Shown piece by piece: positions 9,700 through 19,846 of a stretch of DNA of 30,668 nt. The translations under genes and the position numbers were made by a program. This DNA is from Dictyocoela muelleri (taxonomy: Eukaryota; Microsporidia): NCBI GenBank assembly GCA_016256075.1, contig SDVU01000015.1, forward strand, positions 1 to 30,668, read 5' to 3'. The notes under the pieces were generated by a model that did not search any database, was not told the origin of the DNA, and worked only from the letters and a program-made list of their open reading frames with translations. Each line of letters begins with the position of its first letter. The first letter of the stretch is position 1.

Positions 9700-10087
9700 C
9701 ATGTAATATATATTAATTTTGATATCTTTATTTAAAATTTAATCTTTAATGTTTTTTGTTTTTTTTCAAAAAATTGCATCCCAGACTTATAAAATTTGGC
9801 GGTAAACGCCGGTCAGCCATTTAGAGGTTAAATGAAATCCTAAAACCATAAGATATTTTCAATATGTATTTTTTTTGTAGTGTGTACAATAGTATCGCCT
9901 CACCCCCTCATTCCTACTTTTGTCATTATATAATAATACACTATTACAATGATTGCAATTATATTTTATTTTAAAATTCGGAACGAGGTGGTATTACTTT
10001 CCACGTCTTCTTGTGACAGTAGTCATCGATTATATTCGTATTTGCTTAAAAACCATTGCGAATAATTCATTCCCTAAATATTTTTAA
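9700..10087. other. Intergenic, no gene recognised
   Basis: AT-rich DNA with a small hairpin GGCGGTAAACGCC near 9800. No gene is apparent. Confidence 0.5.
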
Positions 10088-10239
10088 ATTTATTTATGGT
10101 TAATGCTCCAAATAAGTTTGAATTTTTTTTTTTTTTTGGGGGGGGTCTATCTTTTTTTTAATTTTACCACTATGTCCCATCGAATGAAATTAGAATTTAA
10201 AGAGTATGAATAATTACATTCAAATATCTGCCATCAATT

Positions 10240-10935
10240 AGCACAAAAAGTTTGTTTAAAATGTGGTTCAAAAGTTAGGTGGCATTCTAAGAAAAAGTTT
10301 TTAATGTGTTGTACTTAAAAAAAAATTGCAGAAACAACTCTTCTGTATTTCAGGGCATAATTTTTACTAGTAGAGTGGATAAAAATCTAATGAAATTGTT
10401 TATTTTAAATAAATGACGGGCTGGTTCTTCTGTAGGTGAAATTGTAAAGAGGTCTCTTATATACCGTCACGTCGTTTATAAAACTTTAAGAAAATTAGAA
10501 AAATCAAATAGTATTGAAAAGTATTAAGAAATAATACAAAAAATAGGAGAAAATGGAAATATTGTTGAAATTGATGAATCGTTGTTTGGTAAAAGGAAAT
10601 ATGAAAGAGGTCATAAAGTAGATGACGTATGGATTTTAGGTGTTCTAGAAAGAAGTAATGAAATAAGAATAATCTTGAAAAAATACGAAAAAAAGATCAA
10701 AAGAAGAGATAAATACCTTCTTAAAAAGATTTATTCTTTCTGAATCAATTTTATATACTGATGGCTGGAGAGGTTATTCAGAAGTAAAAAGATATTTTTT
10801 AGATCATAAAATCGTCAATCACTCTAAGGAATTTGTTGATAGTTTCACTGGAAGACATATTAATAGTATCGCAGGGTTGTTGGTCAGTAATAAAAAGAGG
10901 AATTTCATTTCGTCATAGAACTGAAAAGCTATTTT
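10240..10935 (+). pseudogene. Merlin transposase of element 3, left part, broken
   Basis: The N-terminal zinc-ribbon part CLKCGSKVRWHSKKKFLMCC is seen near 10255-10315. SVGEIVKRSLIYRHVVYKTL follows near 10430. The first catalytic Asp is in NIVEIDESLFGKRKYERG (near 10557-10610), followed by DDVWILGVLERSNE. The second Asp is in SILYTDGWRGYSEVKRYF (near 10747-10800). The last catalytic region reads SFTGRHINSI (about 10842-10870), but the position expected to hold the catalytic Glu reads as Ala (IAG instead of IEG). Frames change several times. The final 75 bp (10860-10935) recur at about 12650-12722. Confidence 0.75.
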
Positions 10936-10944
10936 ATCGTTTGA

Positions 10945-12645
10945 TACAAAATGAGCCTTTGGCCCATTTTGGACCAAACAGTCATTTTCATCTCCCAAAG
11001 GGGGGGGGTCTTTTTTTAAAAAAAATACCCCTGCTACCAGCGAAAAAAATAAATTTTGTTATCATAATCTTTATTCTGTTTTTTGGTTAATTAAATAAAA
11101 ATCTTTTATTATTTAATTTATTTTTTATGAGGGGAAATAAATTTTTGCAGTTTATCACCAAATCGAACATTATAAAATGAAAAAAAATAATTTATTTTAT
11201 AATCATAAATTATAGCTACCGCTTTGAGAAACAATAAATTATAATATTCATGATATTTTTCACATATATTCATTAGATTTCTAATTTTTTTGTGGTGCTA
11301 GTTGTTTTTCTTATTTTCAGCATACAAATAGTTTCATCAATTGTTTTATTTTGAATATGATTTTGTGTACGATACAAGATAATAAATTTTTACTAGTGAG
11401 GGATGCCTGCCTTTTAGCAAACTATTGAGCGACCTATTGAATTCTTCACAAACATTCGTTGTTAGAGGAATATCATTTAATACTCGATCGAAGCACACTC
11501 ATTCCGAATTTAAGACAAGGGATTTACCTTGGAAAATTATTTTCGAAATATTCGAGTATTTTTTTTTTTCATTTTCGTTTTTAAATTTTTCTAAAAATTC
11601 TTTTTGAAATTCGCTAAACATTCTCATTCGGTCTTGAATGGAGACAAATGCTATCGCAAGCAGCATTTTTATTGTAAATCAAATTCTTGATTTGTTCAAT
11701 ATTATGTTGTCAAACCATTTTTAGGTATATTCGCTATAACATTTGTGAAAAATGAAAAAGACAAATAAATATCTTTGTTTCTTTAAAAACTTTTTAAAAG
11801 CGTTTATCGGCGCTTGCTAAAATCTAAATTAAGTGTTTTGGCTGTCTCGATTCATCAATTGACTAACAAAATTGAAAAATCTTAAATAGGTATTTACTTT
11901 TTTATCTGATAATAATCCGTAAATAACAGGGCAAAACCCATTAAAATTTTTTAACCTATATTATGTAAATTTGAAATAAGCCTATTAGAGCCATTCTGAA
12001 TGTACCATCCGCTAGCCAAATATTCGAAATTTTCAAATGTGGGATTTTATCTGAGTTTATAAAAATAATTAATCTTTCTTTATCAAGCAATCCACTGTCA
12101 TATTGCAAAAACTTTTTTCTCAGTTATACTCAATTTTAAAGATTCCGGGATATTGTCAACACCGTCGAAACTGTTTATAGATAGATATCTCGCATTTAAG
12201 ATCATTCTATTGCGAGACCTTCGCTTTGCAAACCTTGCTATTTCAGAAGAATCAAGTTTTTTAAATACCTCGGAAATTATTTCGCTATTATTCAAACAAG
12301 TTTGCTTTTCTAGATTTTTAATTTTCGATTTGCCAATGATTTTTTTATTTCGGAACTTTTAAGAGGAATTCCTATGTGCAAGATTTCATTTATAACTTCT
12401 TCACCCTCTGTAACAAGTTTTCCGAGCAATTTTTCTTACTACATCTCGTATTTTTCTTGTTTTGTCTTGTTTTCTTAAGTTATAATAATTGTTATGTAAA
12501 TCACATCATCTTTAGATCGCTGTGTTTTTATAAAAACCAATTTTTCTTCCGTATCTTTTTTTTGTATGCATTTTTGGGGTAATCATGATTTTTTTTGTAC
12601 ACCCTTTTTTGGGTGAAAATGGTACTTTTGATGAAATTTAACCGA
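10945..12645 (-). mobile_element. MULE 2 inserted in Merlin element 3
   Basis: Likely inverted ends contain CATTTTCATCTCCCAAAGGG (10983-11002) and, on the other strand, CATTTTCACCCAAAAAAGGG (complement of 12602-12621). Each is followed by poly-T/A and TACCCC. The exact limits are uncertain. The interior encodes a MULE transposase on the minus strand. Confidence 0.55.
11385..12295 (-). pseudogene. MULE transposase 2, broken
   Basis: On the minus strand the reading begins with a conserved-looking N-terminal stretch near 12295 (FKKLDSSEIARFAKRRSRNR, then NIPESLKLS). The catalytic block NIWLADGTFRMALIGLFQIY lies near 11965-12025, followed by PVIYGLLSDKK across a frame change. The C-terminal block NDIPLTTNVCEEFNRSLNSL, then LKGRHPSL, lies near 11385-11475 and matches the MULE N-x-x-E-x-x-N-R-x-L-N signature. 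Stops and frame shifts are frequent. No FLYWCH domain was found in this copy. Confidence 0.65.
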
Positions 12646-12804
12646 GCCATTAATAGTATCGAAGGTTGTTTGTCAGTAATAAAAAGAGGAATTTTATTTC
12701 GTCATAGTACTGAGAAGCTAATTGATATGTATATTCTGAGATTTATGATAAATAGGAATGAAAAAAATGAGTCTTTTAAATTTTATATTAAATTAATTAT
12801 ATGA
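12645..12804 (+). pseudogene. Merlin transposase of element 3, C-terminal part
   Basis: INSIEGCLSVIKRGILFRHS followed by TEKLIDMYILRFMINRN is the last catalytic block (Glu in NSIEG) and C-terminus of a Merlin transposase, ending at TGA near 12804. The first 75 bp are about 90 percent like 10860-10935, so the same protein segment exists on both sides of the MULE. The right TIR follows 35 bp later. Confidence 0.7.
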
Positions 12805-12934
12805 TTTTTTTGATTTTTTTTTCATTTATTAAACACTAAGGGTAAAATTGAAAAAAAAGATAGACCCCCAAAAATGTAAACTTATTTGGCGGAAGCTCCT
12901 TATTTATTTATATATTCAATAATATGGTTTTTAA

Positions 12935-13171
12935 GGTAACTTCTCACTGGGCCGAATTTTCACTGGGCCGAATTATTTTAATTCTTTAACAACTCCAAAA
13001 ACATATTCAAAATTAAAAAAATCCCATTAAATTAAATATTTAATTTAATTTTTTTTTTTAATTTTTAATATTTTTTTGGAGTTGCTAAAGAATTAAAATA
13101 ATTCGGCCCAGTGAAAATTCGGCCCAGTGAAAATTCGGCCCAGTGAAAATTCGGTCCAGTGAGACTGAACC
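12935..13171. mobile_element. Foldback/MITE with 17-bp arrays at both ends and a perfect 9-bp target duplication
   Basis: GGTTTTTAA occurs immediately outside both ends (12926-12934 and 13172-13180). The 237-bp element starts GGTAACTTCTCACTGG and ends with the complement of GGTTCAGTCTCACTGG. Next to the ends lie copies of TTCACTGGGCCGAATTT: two on the left and four on the right, in opposite orientation. Inside these, AATTATTTTAATTCTTTA and CAACTCCAAAAA are also inverted. There is no coding content. The 9-bp duplication fits a MULE or Merlin transposase acting in trans. Confidence 0.9.
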
Positions 13172-13429
13172 GGTTTTTAATACAACCATAGATTTTACAT
13201 CAACACTGAATAATAAAATAAATGATAAGTGCCTTTATTTAATATTATTTTAGATCATCTTTTATCATCATAAAAGACATATTTCTTAAATTTTCATCAA
13301 GAATTGTTTAAAAAAATCAACCAATACTGTAAATTCTCCTTGCAATTAAATAAGTATTGTATAAACTTTAAACAAATAATTTGTCTAATCTAGACTATCT
13401 TAGCTATTTTAACCTTTAAAGAATTTTTG

Positions 13430-13672
13430 TATCATATATGATATTGGATAGACGATTTTTATACAGCTAAAAGTATCTTTTATGATATATAATAGACGAT
13501 TTTTATACACCTAAAAGTATCATATATGATATTGGATAGACGATTTTTATACACCTAAAAGTATCATATTGATATTGGATAGACGATTTTATACACCTAA
13601 AAGTATCATATATGATATTGGATAGACGATTTTTAACAGCTTAAGGTATCATATATGATACTGGGGTTTTCA
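13430..13672. repeat. Minisatellite with a 42-44-bp unit
   Basis: About five and a half units containing GATATTGGATAGACGATTTT, TATACACCTAAAAGTATCAT and so on. The GTATCATATATGATAC part is itself palindromic. Confidence 0.95.
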
Positions 13673-13925
13673 AATTTATAGAGCCATTTCTTTTTGTTAT
13701 AGACCTATTTTTTCAAAATTATAGCTTCATTTCTTTCAAAGTTATAAACCCGTTTTCAAAGTTATATACCCATCGCTTTCAAAGTTATAGACCCATTTCT
13801 TTAAAGTTATAGACCCATTGTTTCAGACAAATATACACATTGCTTTCAAAGTTATAGACCCATTCTTTCAGACTTATAGACACGTTTTTATAGAATCATG
13901 AACATAATTTGCCAGAGTTATAGAT
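13673..13925. repeat. Tandem array, unit TTATAGACCCATTTCTTTCAAAG, left arm
   Basis: About ten imperfect units of 20-25 bp around TTATAGACCCATTTCTTT. The same unit is found inverted at 14706-14826. Confidence 0.9.
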
Positions 13926-13959
13926 TATCCCGGAAATTCAGATCATTTAATTATTTATT

Positions 13960-14440
13960 AAACCCCTATTTCGAACCATTATTTCGAACCGTTATTTTCG
14001 AACCCTTATTTTCCAACTCCCTTTTTTAACCCTTATTTTTGAACCCTTATTTCTGTACCCTTATTTCTGTACCCTTATTTTTTAACTCTTATTTTTAAAC
14101 CTTATTTTTCAACTTGTATTTTTTCCCTTATTTTTTACTCTCATTTTTTCAACCCTTATTTTTTAACACTTTTTTAACACTTATTTTTTAACTCTTATTT
14201 TTTAACCATTATTTTTTAACTCTTATTTCGTAACCCTTATTTTTTAACCCTTATTTTTTAACCCTAATTTTTAAACCCTTATTTTCGAACCCTATTTTTT
14301 CTTTCATTTTTAAACCCTCATTTTTTAACACTTATTTTTTAACCCTAATTTTTAAACCATTATTTTCAAACCCTGTTTTTTCTTCATTTTTAACCATTAT
14401 TTAACAACCCTAATTATTAATCTTTGTTTTTACCCCCCCC
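13960..14440. repeat. Tandem array, unit near AACCCTTATTTTTT, left inner arm
   Basis: More than thirty imperfect units of about 13-14 bp. Variants include TTTCTGTACCC and TTTTCGAACCC. It ends in TTTTTACCCCCCCCC at the dyad centre near 14440. Confidence 0.9.
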
Positions 14441-14444
14441 TTTT

Positions 14445-14672
14445 ATAACGTGGGTTTAAAAATAAGGGTTTGAAAATACGGGTTGAAAATAAGCGTTAAA
14501 AATATGGTTAAAAAATGATGAGATGGAAATTAGGGGGGGGGAACTAAAAGCTAAAAAATAAGGGCCAAAAAATGAGGGCTAAAAAATAGGGATAAGAAAA
14601 CAGTGTTAAAAAAATAAGCGAAAAAAAATACTGGTTAAAAAATAGGAATTAAAAATAGGGGTTAAAAATAAA
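14445..14672. repeat. Tandem array, inverted AAAAATAAGGGTT units, right inner arm
   Basis: Inverted counterpart of 13960-14440, with about fifteen units (AAAAAATAAGGG and variants, including one G-run). It is shorter than the left arm. Confidence 0.9.
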
Positions 14673-14705
14673 AAATCGATGTGAATTTTCACGTATAATC
14701 TAAAA

Positions 14706-14826
14706 ACATGGCAAAATGTGTCTATAACTTTATAAAAATGTGTCTATAAGTCAGGAAGAAACGGTCTATAAGTTTGAAAGAAATGGCTCTATAACTTCTG
14801 AATAAATGGGTCTATAACTTTGAAAA
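14706..14826. repeat. Tandem array, inverted GGTCTATAACTTT units, right outer arm
   Basis: About five units of GAAATGGGTCTATAACTTTG type, inverted relative to 13673-13925. Confidence 0.9.
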
Positions 14827-14831
14827 TCCAT

Positions 14832-15012
14832 GTATCGCAACTAGGTGAATGTAATAATGCAACGGGGGATGTAATAATGCAACGAGGGGAATATAATATT
14901 GCAACGAAGGGAATATAATATTGAAACGGGATGAATATAATAATGCAACAAGAGTAATATAATAATGCAACGAGGGTAATATAATAATGCAATGAGAAGA
15001 ATATAATAATGA
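14832..15012. repeat. Tandem array, unit near GGGAATATAATAATGCAACGA
   Basis: Eight or nine units of about 21-22 bp. It has no inverted partner on the left side of the island. Confidence 0.9.
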
Positions 15013-15014
15013 GA

Positions 15015-15395
15015 CGGACTGTATCATGAATCATCGGAATAATCTTTTTAGATAAAAATCAAATATTTTTATTTTCATCATGCAATTTTTTTTTCATATT
15101 GTTTTTTCTTAAAAATTTTATTTTTAAAAACTATTTTGTTTTCATTGTTTTATTCACATTTCAAAGATTTTTAAATCAGATTTTTTTTATTTTTTATTTT
15201 TTTTAATTTAAATTTTTAATAGATACTTTTAATTTTTTTGAGATGTTTTTATATTGGTTTTGTAAAATTTTTTTTAATAAATTATAAATGTAAAAAAAAA
15301 ATGAATTTTATTAAATAATTCTTTAAGGGTTAAATTCAAAATTACTAATTTTTTCAAATTACAACATTTTTGAAATTTAAATAATTTTTTAAACA
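15015..15395. other. AT-rich upstream region of eIF6
   Basis: T-rich then A-rich runs without a repeat or reading frame. It presumably holds the eIF6 promoter, but no specific element could be named. Confidence 0.5.
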
Positions 15396-15436
15396 ATGAT
15401 TTTTAAAATCACCACATTTTTAAAATTTAAGAACCA

Positions 15437-15440
15437 CCCC
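15437..15440 (+). promoter_or_regulatory. CCCC motif before the eIF6 start
   Basis: ACCACCCCACAATG precedes the ATG at 15444. The C-run three bases before the start fits the motif seen upstream of microsporidian genes. It favours 15444 over an in-frame ATG at 15396. Confidence 0.55.
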
Positions 15441-15443
15441 ACA

Positions 15444-16166
15444 ATGTCATTCAGAATTGATTTCGAAGGAAGCGGAGAAATAGGCGCATATGCAAGATTA
15501 ACGAACAGATACGTAATAATCGGGAAAAGTGACTGTAGAAACTTCTATTCATACTTCCAAAAACATCTTGATATTCCAATCGTTGAAACATCGATCAACA
15601 GTATCAAAACCGTAGGCTCACAATGTCAAGGAAATAAGAATGGACTTGTAGTTCCATCAACAATATCAGACCAAGAGCTTAATCATCTCAGAAACAGTCT
15701 TCCTGAAGATATTAAAATATGTGCAATTAACGAAAGACTTAACGCACTTGGTAATGTTTTGGTCTGTAACGATAAAGTTGGACTTGTTCACCCTGAAGTT
15801 GCAAACGAATCAATTGAACAAATTTCTGATTGTTTAAAAATTGAAGTTATCAAAGAAGGAATCGGAAATGAGTTGCTAGTTGGCACATTTTCAGTTGTCA
15901 ACAATGCTGGCCTGTTAGTGCACCCAAATATTACTAAAGATGAAATGGAGAGACTTGAAAGTATTTTTGGAGTTAGAGTGATGATTGGAACTGTCAATAG
16001 AGGTAGTTCGGTAATTGGTGGTGGTCTTGTTGTTAATGACTGGATTGGATATACTGGTCATAGAACGACGAGTACTGAAATATCAATAATTGATACTGCA
16101 TTTGGATTTACTGATGATAATATTGAGGAAAAGAGGAAGGCATGGGTAGAAAGTATTGTTAATTAA
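15444..16166 (+). CDS. TIF6: Eukaryotic translation initiation factor 6 (ribosome anti-association factor)
   Basis: A 240-residue protein, close to the usual 245. eIF6 binds the large ribosomal subunit, is needed for its maturation and blocks premature joining to the small subunit. The family's five-fold repeat shows as recurring blocks: FEGSGEIGAYARLTNRY (7-23), GNKNGLVVP (63-71), DQELNHLRNSLP (76-87), NERLNALGNVLVCND (96-110) and GTVNRGSSVIGGGLVVNDW (182-200). TTSTEISIIDTAF (208-220) closes the fold. The C-terminal tail is short (about 20 residues after the last block), so the tail that is phosphorylated in animals is reduced. I chose ATG 15444 because the family begins at this point (MSFRIDFEGS aligns with the usual start) and the C-run precedes it. 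An in-frame ATG 16 codons upstream gives an unrelated extension. The frame is intact and intronless, and its base composition is less AT-rich than its surroundings. Confidence 0.97.
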   Translation: MSFRIDFEGSGEIGAYARLTNRYVIIGKSDCRNFYSYFQKHLDIPIVETSINSIKTVGSQCQGNKNGLVVPSTISDQELNHLRNSLPEDIKICAINERLNALGNVLVCNDKVGLVHPEVANESIEQISDCLKIEVIKEGIGNELLVGTFSVVNNAGLLVHPNITKDEMERLESIFGVRVMIGTVNRGSSVIGGGLVVNDWIGYTGHRTTSTEISIIDTAFGFTDDNIEEKRKAWVESIVN

Positions 16167-16264
16167 AATTTTATTTAACCCAATTATGGTTTTTTTTAGA
16201 AGTTTCAGAAAGAGTTATTTTTTACTAAATAAAGCTTTTTTTTACTTTAAAAACTTTATTTAAT

Positions 16265-16699
16265 TTTGGTGGATCTCAGTTTCGTGCTGTTTTTGATATT
16301 TGGTGCTGTTTTTGAAAAATTAGATAAAAAAACAACAAAAAAGATTAAAATGTGGAGAAAAAAGTTGGATGTAAGTTTGGTGGTTTTTTGAAAAATTTGA
16401 TTCCTCGCCCTTACATTGCTAAAATTTCAGAAAAAAAAAATTCGTATGAAAATACGCATTATTCAGCCTCTGAAATTATGGTTTTGGGAATCGCATAACA
16501 ATTTCTTGGAAAAAACAGGATCAAAATGAGAACTTCTCATTAAGTTATTTAATTTCACAAATTAGCTGCAAAAATAATATTTCGGTACATTTTTTCTTGA
16601 TTGGAAAAAATAGTTATTTTATCCTTTTTGTTTTATTTTTTTAATTTTTCAAAAACAGCACCAAATATCAAAAACAGCACGAAACTGACATCCACCAAA
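16265..16699. mobile_element. MITE with 54-bp TIRs behind eIF6
   Basis: TTTGGTGGATCTCAGTTTCG at the left (from 16265) matches the complement of the right end with one or two differences. The inverted repeat continues through TGCTGTTTTTGATATTTGG and TGCTGTTTTTGAAAAA, about 54 bp in total. Each TIR holds a direct repeat of GTGCTGTTTTTGA. The 435-bp element has no reading frame. A target duplication was not clear. It begins about 100 bp after the eIF6 stop. Confidence 0.85.
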
Positions 16700-16734
16700 T
16701 TTTTTTAATTAACCATTGTTATCAATCATCCAGC

Positions 16735-17634
16735 ATGGTACCTCGAACCAAACTTACCTATTTCTAAATATTCACCCTGTTTTAGAATATAGTATCTGAA
16801 TATAAATTTATTTAAAAAACTTCTCATGTATGTCATTTTTATACCTAACCCCTTTTTAACACAGTATTTCACTTGGAACCAAAGGTTTTCTATATTATTT
16901 GTATGAAACCCATTCGGGTTTTTAATTCCTATTGAATGGTTTACGACTTCCTGATTACAAAAACAGTTTAAACGACCTTTGGATAAGATGGATAACCATC
17001 ATTTATGATTAGAGAACCTAAAAAGACGTGTTTTTGAATCAAAATAGTAAGCGTCTTTATCTTTCTATTTGGCACAACTTAAATCACTATATTGCCTATT
17101 TGCTTTCTATTAGACCTACTATCCAGGTACTCTCGGTAAATTGACATGGGTTTTAGATAAATAAGTAATCGGCTTACCCTTATAAATCACGGTTTCATCA
17201 ATCTGAACATTGTTTTCTCCTCCTAACAATATGATTTTTTTAAACTTATTTTTTTACATATATGAGGTTATTACCTTTTTGAGTTTTTGGACCGTGCTTT
17301 TAGTGATATCACAATCGTTTGCTAATCTTTTTTTGGTAGTTGTCGTTAAGAAACTCGTATATAGCGAGTAGTTTTTTATGAATATGAATTGCAGGCTTAT
17401 TTTTAAACTTGTTTTTATAGACGGCATAATTCTTTCGACACTTCGAAAATGGACATGTATAACAGCGCCAAAGATATAGGCTTTATCTATTTTAAGTTCA
17501 ATATTGGTGAAACAACATAGACATTTCATTTCCAATGACAAAAGTTCTTCGTCAACAAGATATTCTAGAGCATCTTCGACTCTTAAAAACATTATTGAGG
17601 CAGTAGATCTGAAAATAGTTTTCGCTTCTTTCAT
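16735..17634 (-). pseudogene. Broken Merlin transposase, copy 4
   Basis: It starts at ATG near 17634. The zinc-ribbon part carries CLCCFTNIEL, then KRLANDCDITKSTVQKLKKV. After a stop in the same frame, NNVQIDETVIYKGKPITYLS holds the first catalytic Asp (near 17180-17225). ESTWIVGLIES appears in a shifted frame near 17110. The last block GIKNPNGFHTNNIENLWFQV, then KYCVKKGLGIK, holds the Glu near 16880, and the frame continues to YLEIGKFGSRYHA near 16735. The order matches Merlin throughout, but stops and shifts make it inactive. TIRs were not identified. The element abuts the MITE behind eIF6. Confidence 0.8.
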
Positions 17635-17639
17635 TTTTA

Positions 17640-18555
17640 TGGTACGTTTTTATTTTTAATTTTTCTATAAGACCGGGAGAGTGGGCCGAAAAAATCTGCT
17701 CGCTCTCACGATCTTGCACCGTTTTTTTAATGTGTTTTATATTTTATTAGACTCAAAATTAGCTTGATTAGATTAAAATTAATTTTTAAAATAATTTTTT
17801 ATTTTCAAATTTCAGGCGAGTTGACCACCCAATTTTTTTAGACGAGTTGAGACCCAACGGTAACAATGAATAAATTAATAATTTACCAAGTTAGATTTTA
17901 TCTAGGCAGTTTTTAGAAAATTGCGCGCAAGAAATATACTGTTGATTTGATAAAAAATCCGGGAAAAGGGTTTCGACATTATTATATCGGTTTTATCTAA
18001 GCTGAGAGCTATGAAACGTTGATTAAAATGGTCGGGAAATGGAATAGAGATCTATATAAAGATTTTAAAGAGACAAGACACTAAAATTTTAATCTAATTT
18101 TCAATCTTATCATGATATAAAATATTTAAATCTCTTAAGTTTTTACTGTTATGTCTCCCTAAAGAATATTTAATAAATATGCCATTTTCCTACTTTCTTC
18201 TAGATTACAGTAGTAAGCGGAATGATTAGAAATATTTTATTTTATTTTTGTTATTTCGCAGATCATAAAAATAAAATCAAATATTGGTTTTTTAATGATC
18301 TAAGCTTATTTTTTCTAAGAAAGGAATTGGGTAGCTCGGTTATTACATCTTTAAAAATTTCGATAGTTGCTGCCTATTAATATTTTTTCTAATAATTCAT
18401 CGATTTGAAGTAAAAAGATGCATCTTTAGCTTATTTAGGTTCAATAATAAATTATTAATCTTCAAAATTATTAGATATAGAAGTATATTCGAAATTTAAA
18501 AAAAAAATCAAAATATTTAATTCAACTTCTATATTTGTGATATTTATTAATTAAA
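17640..18555. other. Intergenic or decayed transposon DNA, nothing recognised
   Basis: It contains a GC-richer patch at about 17675-17720 (GACCGGGAGAGTGGGCC and CTCGCTCTCACGATC) with a small inverted GAGAG/CTCTC pair. The remainder shows no frame or repeat I can name. Part may be the C-terminal side of the hAT-like element. Confidence 0.4.
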
Positions 18556-18559
18556 TGAT

Positions 18560-19370
18560 TTAGGAAACTCTGTCACTGTCTCCACCTTTTTAACGGTAAT
18601 TTTTTTAGAGAACTAAGCACCTTTTAGTTCTTAAAGCTATCTTTATTTTAACCATTTTTTGACTAATACGTGTTTCAGTTCAGCATTTATAAAGTTTGGA
18701 AGTGGCGATATGGATCGAAGCTTTTTACAAAACCTATGTAAAATATGTGCTATACACGTCACATGTTTATAATTTTTAAATATGGCTTTAAGTTTTCATG
18801 GTTTCAATTACATAATGAGTGACTTTCTATAGTATCAAACAATACTTTTCATACAAAAATATTGTCATTTTCAATCGAACATTACCCCAATTAACGCTTA
18901 ACTAACTTTTTTTGTTGTTTTGCTCAAAAAGTTTGGCTTTATTTATCAGATATTTTTTCCTAATACCTAAATTACAAAAACCGCTCTTAATATTAAGGTT
19001 TTAAACACCATTTTCGTCGTTTTTAGATTATAAGTAGGCAAATATTGGTTAATATGATTATAAAATGCTTTTTGGCTTTCTCTTGATAATAATAATATGT
19101 GTATATACGATAATGAGACACTTCATGAATATGTTTTCCGGTGTAATCTTGTTGAAAAATCTTAAATCCGATGTTTGTGGCATATATAGCGGAATATTAA
19201 CTGCTTCAAATGTCTCAACCAATCTTTGATCAATTTTTACATTCATTCTAGCTAAATAATATGTTTCTTGCATTTTTTCTAAAATTTTAAATATTCTAAT
19301 ACAAAAATAAAAAATTAGATTTAACATGATTTTTAAGAATCTTCACGTCTTATTTAAAATAATACTTTTC
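18560..19370 (-). pseudogene. hAT-like (DUF659-type) transposase remnant
   Basis: Read downward from 19327, DQRLVETFEAVNIPLYMPQT followed by SDLRFF resembles the segment of DUF659-type hAT proteins that usually reads N-I-P then L-R-x-F. Further on, near 18690-18800 and in another frame, HVTCIAHILHRFCKKLRSIS matches the strongly conserved H-V-T-C-x-A-H-x-L-H-R block of this group. A TVTEFPKSF remnant follows near 18560-18590. Between these blocks the sequence is full of stops. The family cuts and pastes with an RNase H-like domain. No BED finger or TIR could be proven. An unrelated nuclear protein is a less likely alternative. Confidence 0.5.
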
Positions 19371-19846
19371 TCTTCATTTGCAATCACACATTTTAACATG
19401 TTATTAACAATATTATGAGATTTAACCGATTTCGGAAACATTTGTCGTACCATTTATAAATTTCGATCTTATATTTTCAAGGTTAAAGAATCAAAAATAT
19501 TTCATTTTTTTTTTGAAAAAAAGACTCGCACATAATTTTAATAGTTTTTTTATAAAACAAATACATAATTAAAAATCTGTAAAATTATAACTAAATGTGG
19601 TTTTTACCGTTTGATTCTTGTTGTTCAAATTATACGTAGCTTTTAAGATTGTCTATAAAAAAATTTCATTTTATAAATGACTCTGCATAATACAGGCAAT
19701 TTTGTTTTTTATGAATTTATTTGATTTACTACTTATTTTACTTTGACGCTTATCACTCACTCATTCATGCACTTAAGAGAGTCTATTCTATTCAATTTAT
19801 TATTAGATCAACTTTTAATCATTAATAACACAACTGAACAATTTTT

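Larger units (their letters stand above)
10098..12901 (+). mobile_element. Merlin element 3, split by a MULE, with TIRs and a likely target duplication
   Basis: The ends share an inverted repeat of about 75 bp: CCAAATAAGTTT, then GGGGGTCTATCTTTTTTTT, then AATTTTACC (10108-10178 and the complement at 12839-12893). ATTTATTTAT lies just outside the left end (10088-10097) and outside the right end (12902-12911), a plausible 8-10-bp duplication of the size known for Merlin. The transposase lies in two parts, 10240-10935 and 12645-12804, and a MULE occupies the space between them. Confidence 0.65.

Noticed and set aside
13960-14672. Telomeric repeat (AACCCTTATTTTT resembles TTAACCC-type telomeres)
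   Set aside because: Units are too variable, flanked by other repeats on both sides, and inverted about a centre. This is an internal array rather than a chromosome end.
13430-15012. CRISPR-like array
   Set aside because: The repeats are contiguous with no unique spacers, there are no cas genes, and the genome is eukaryotic.
14789-15034. Two overlapping minus-strand open frames of 71 and 81 codons
   Set aside because: They are translations of a 21-22-bp tandem array with no independent support.
15396-15443. Start of eIF6 at the upstream ATG 15396
   Set aside because: The 16 extra residues have no match in the family, and the C-run and family alignment both favour 15444.
15788-15997. Minus-strand frame inside eIF6
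   Set aside because: It is antisense shadow of a strongly conserved gene.
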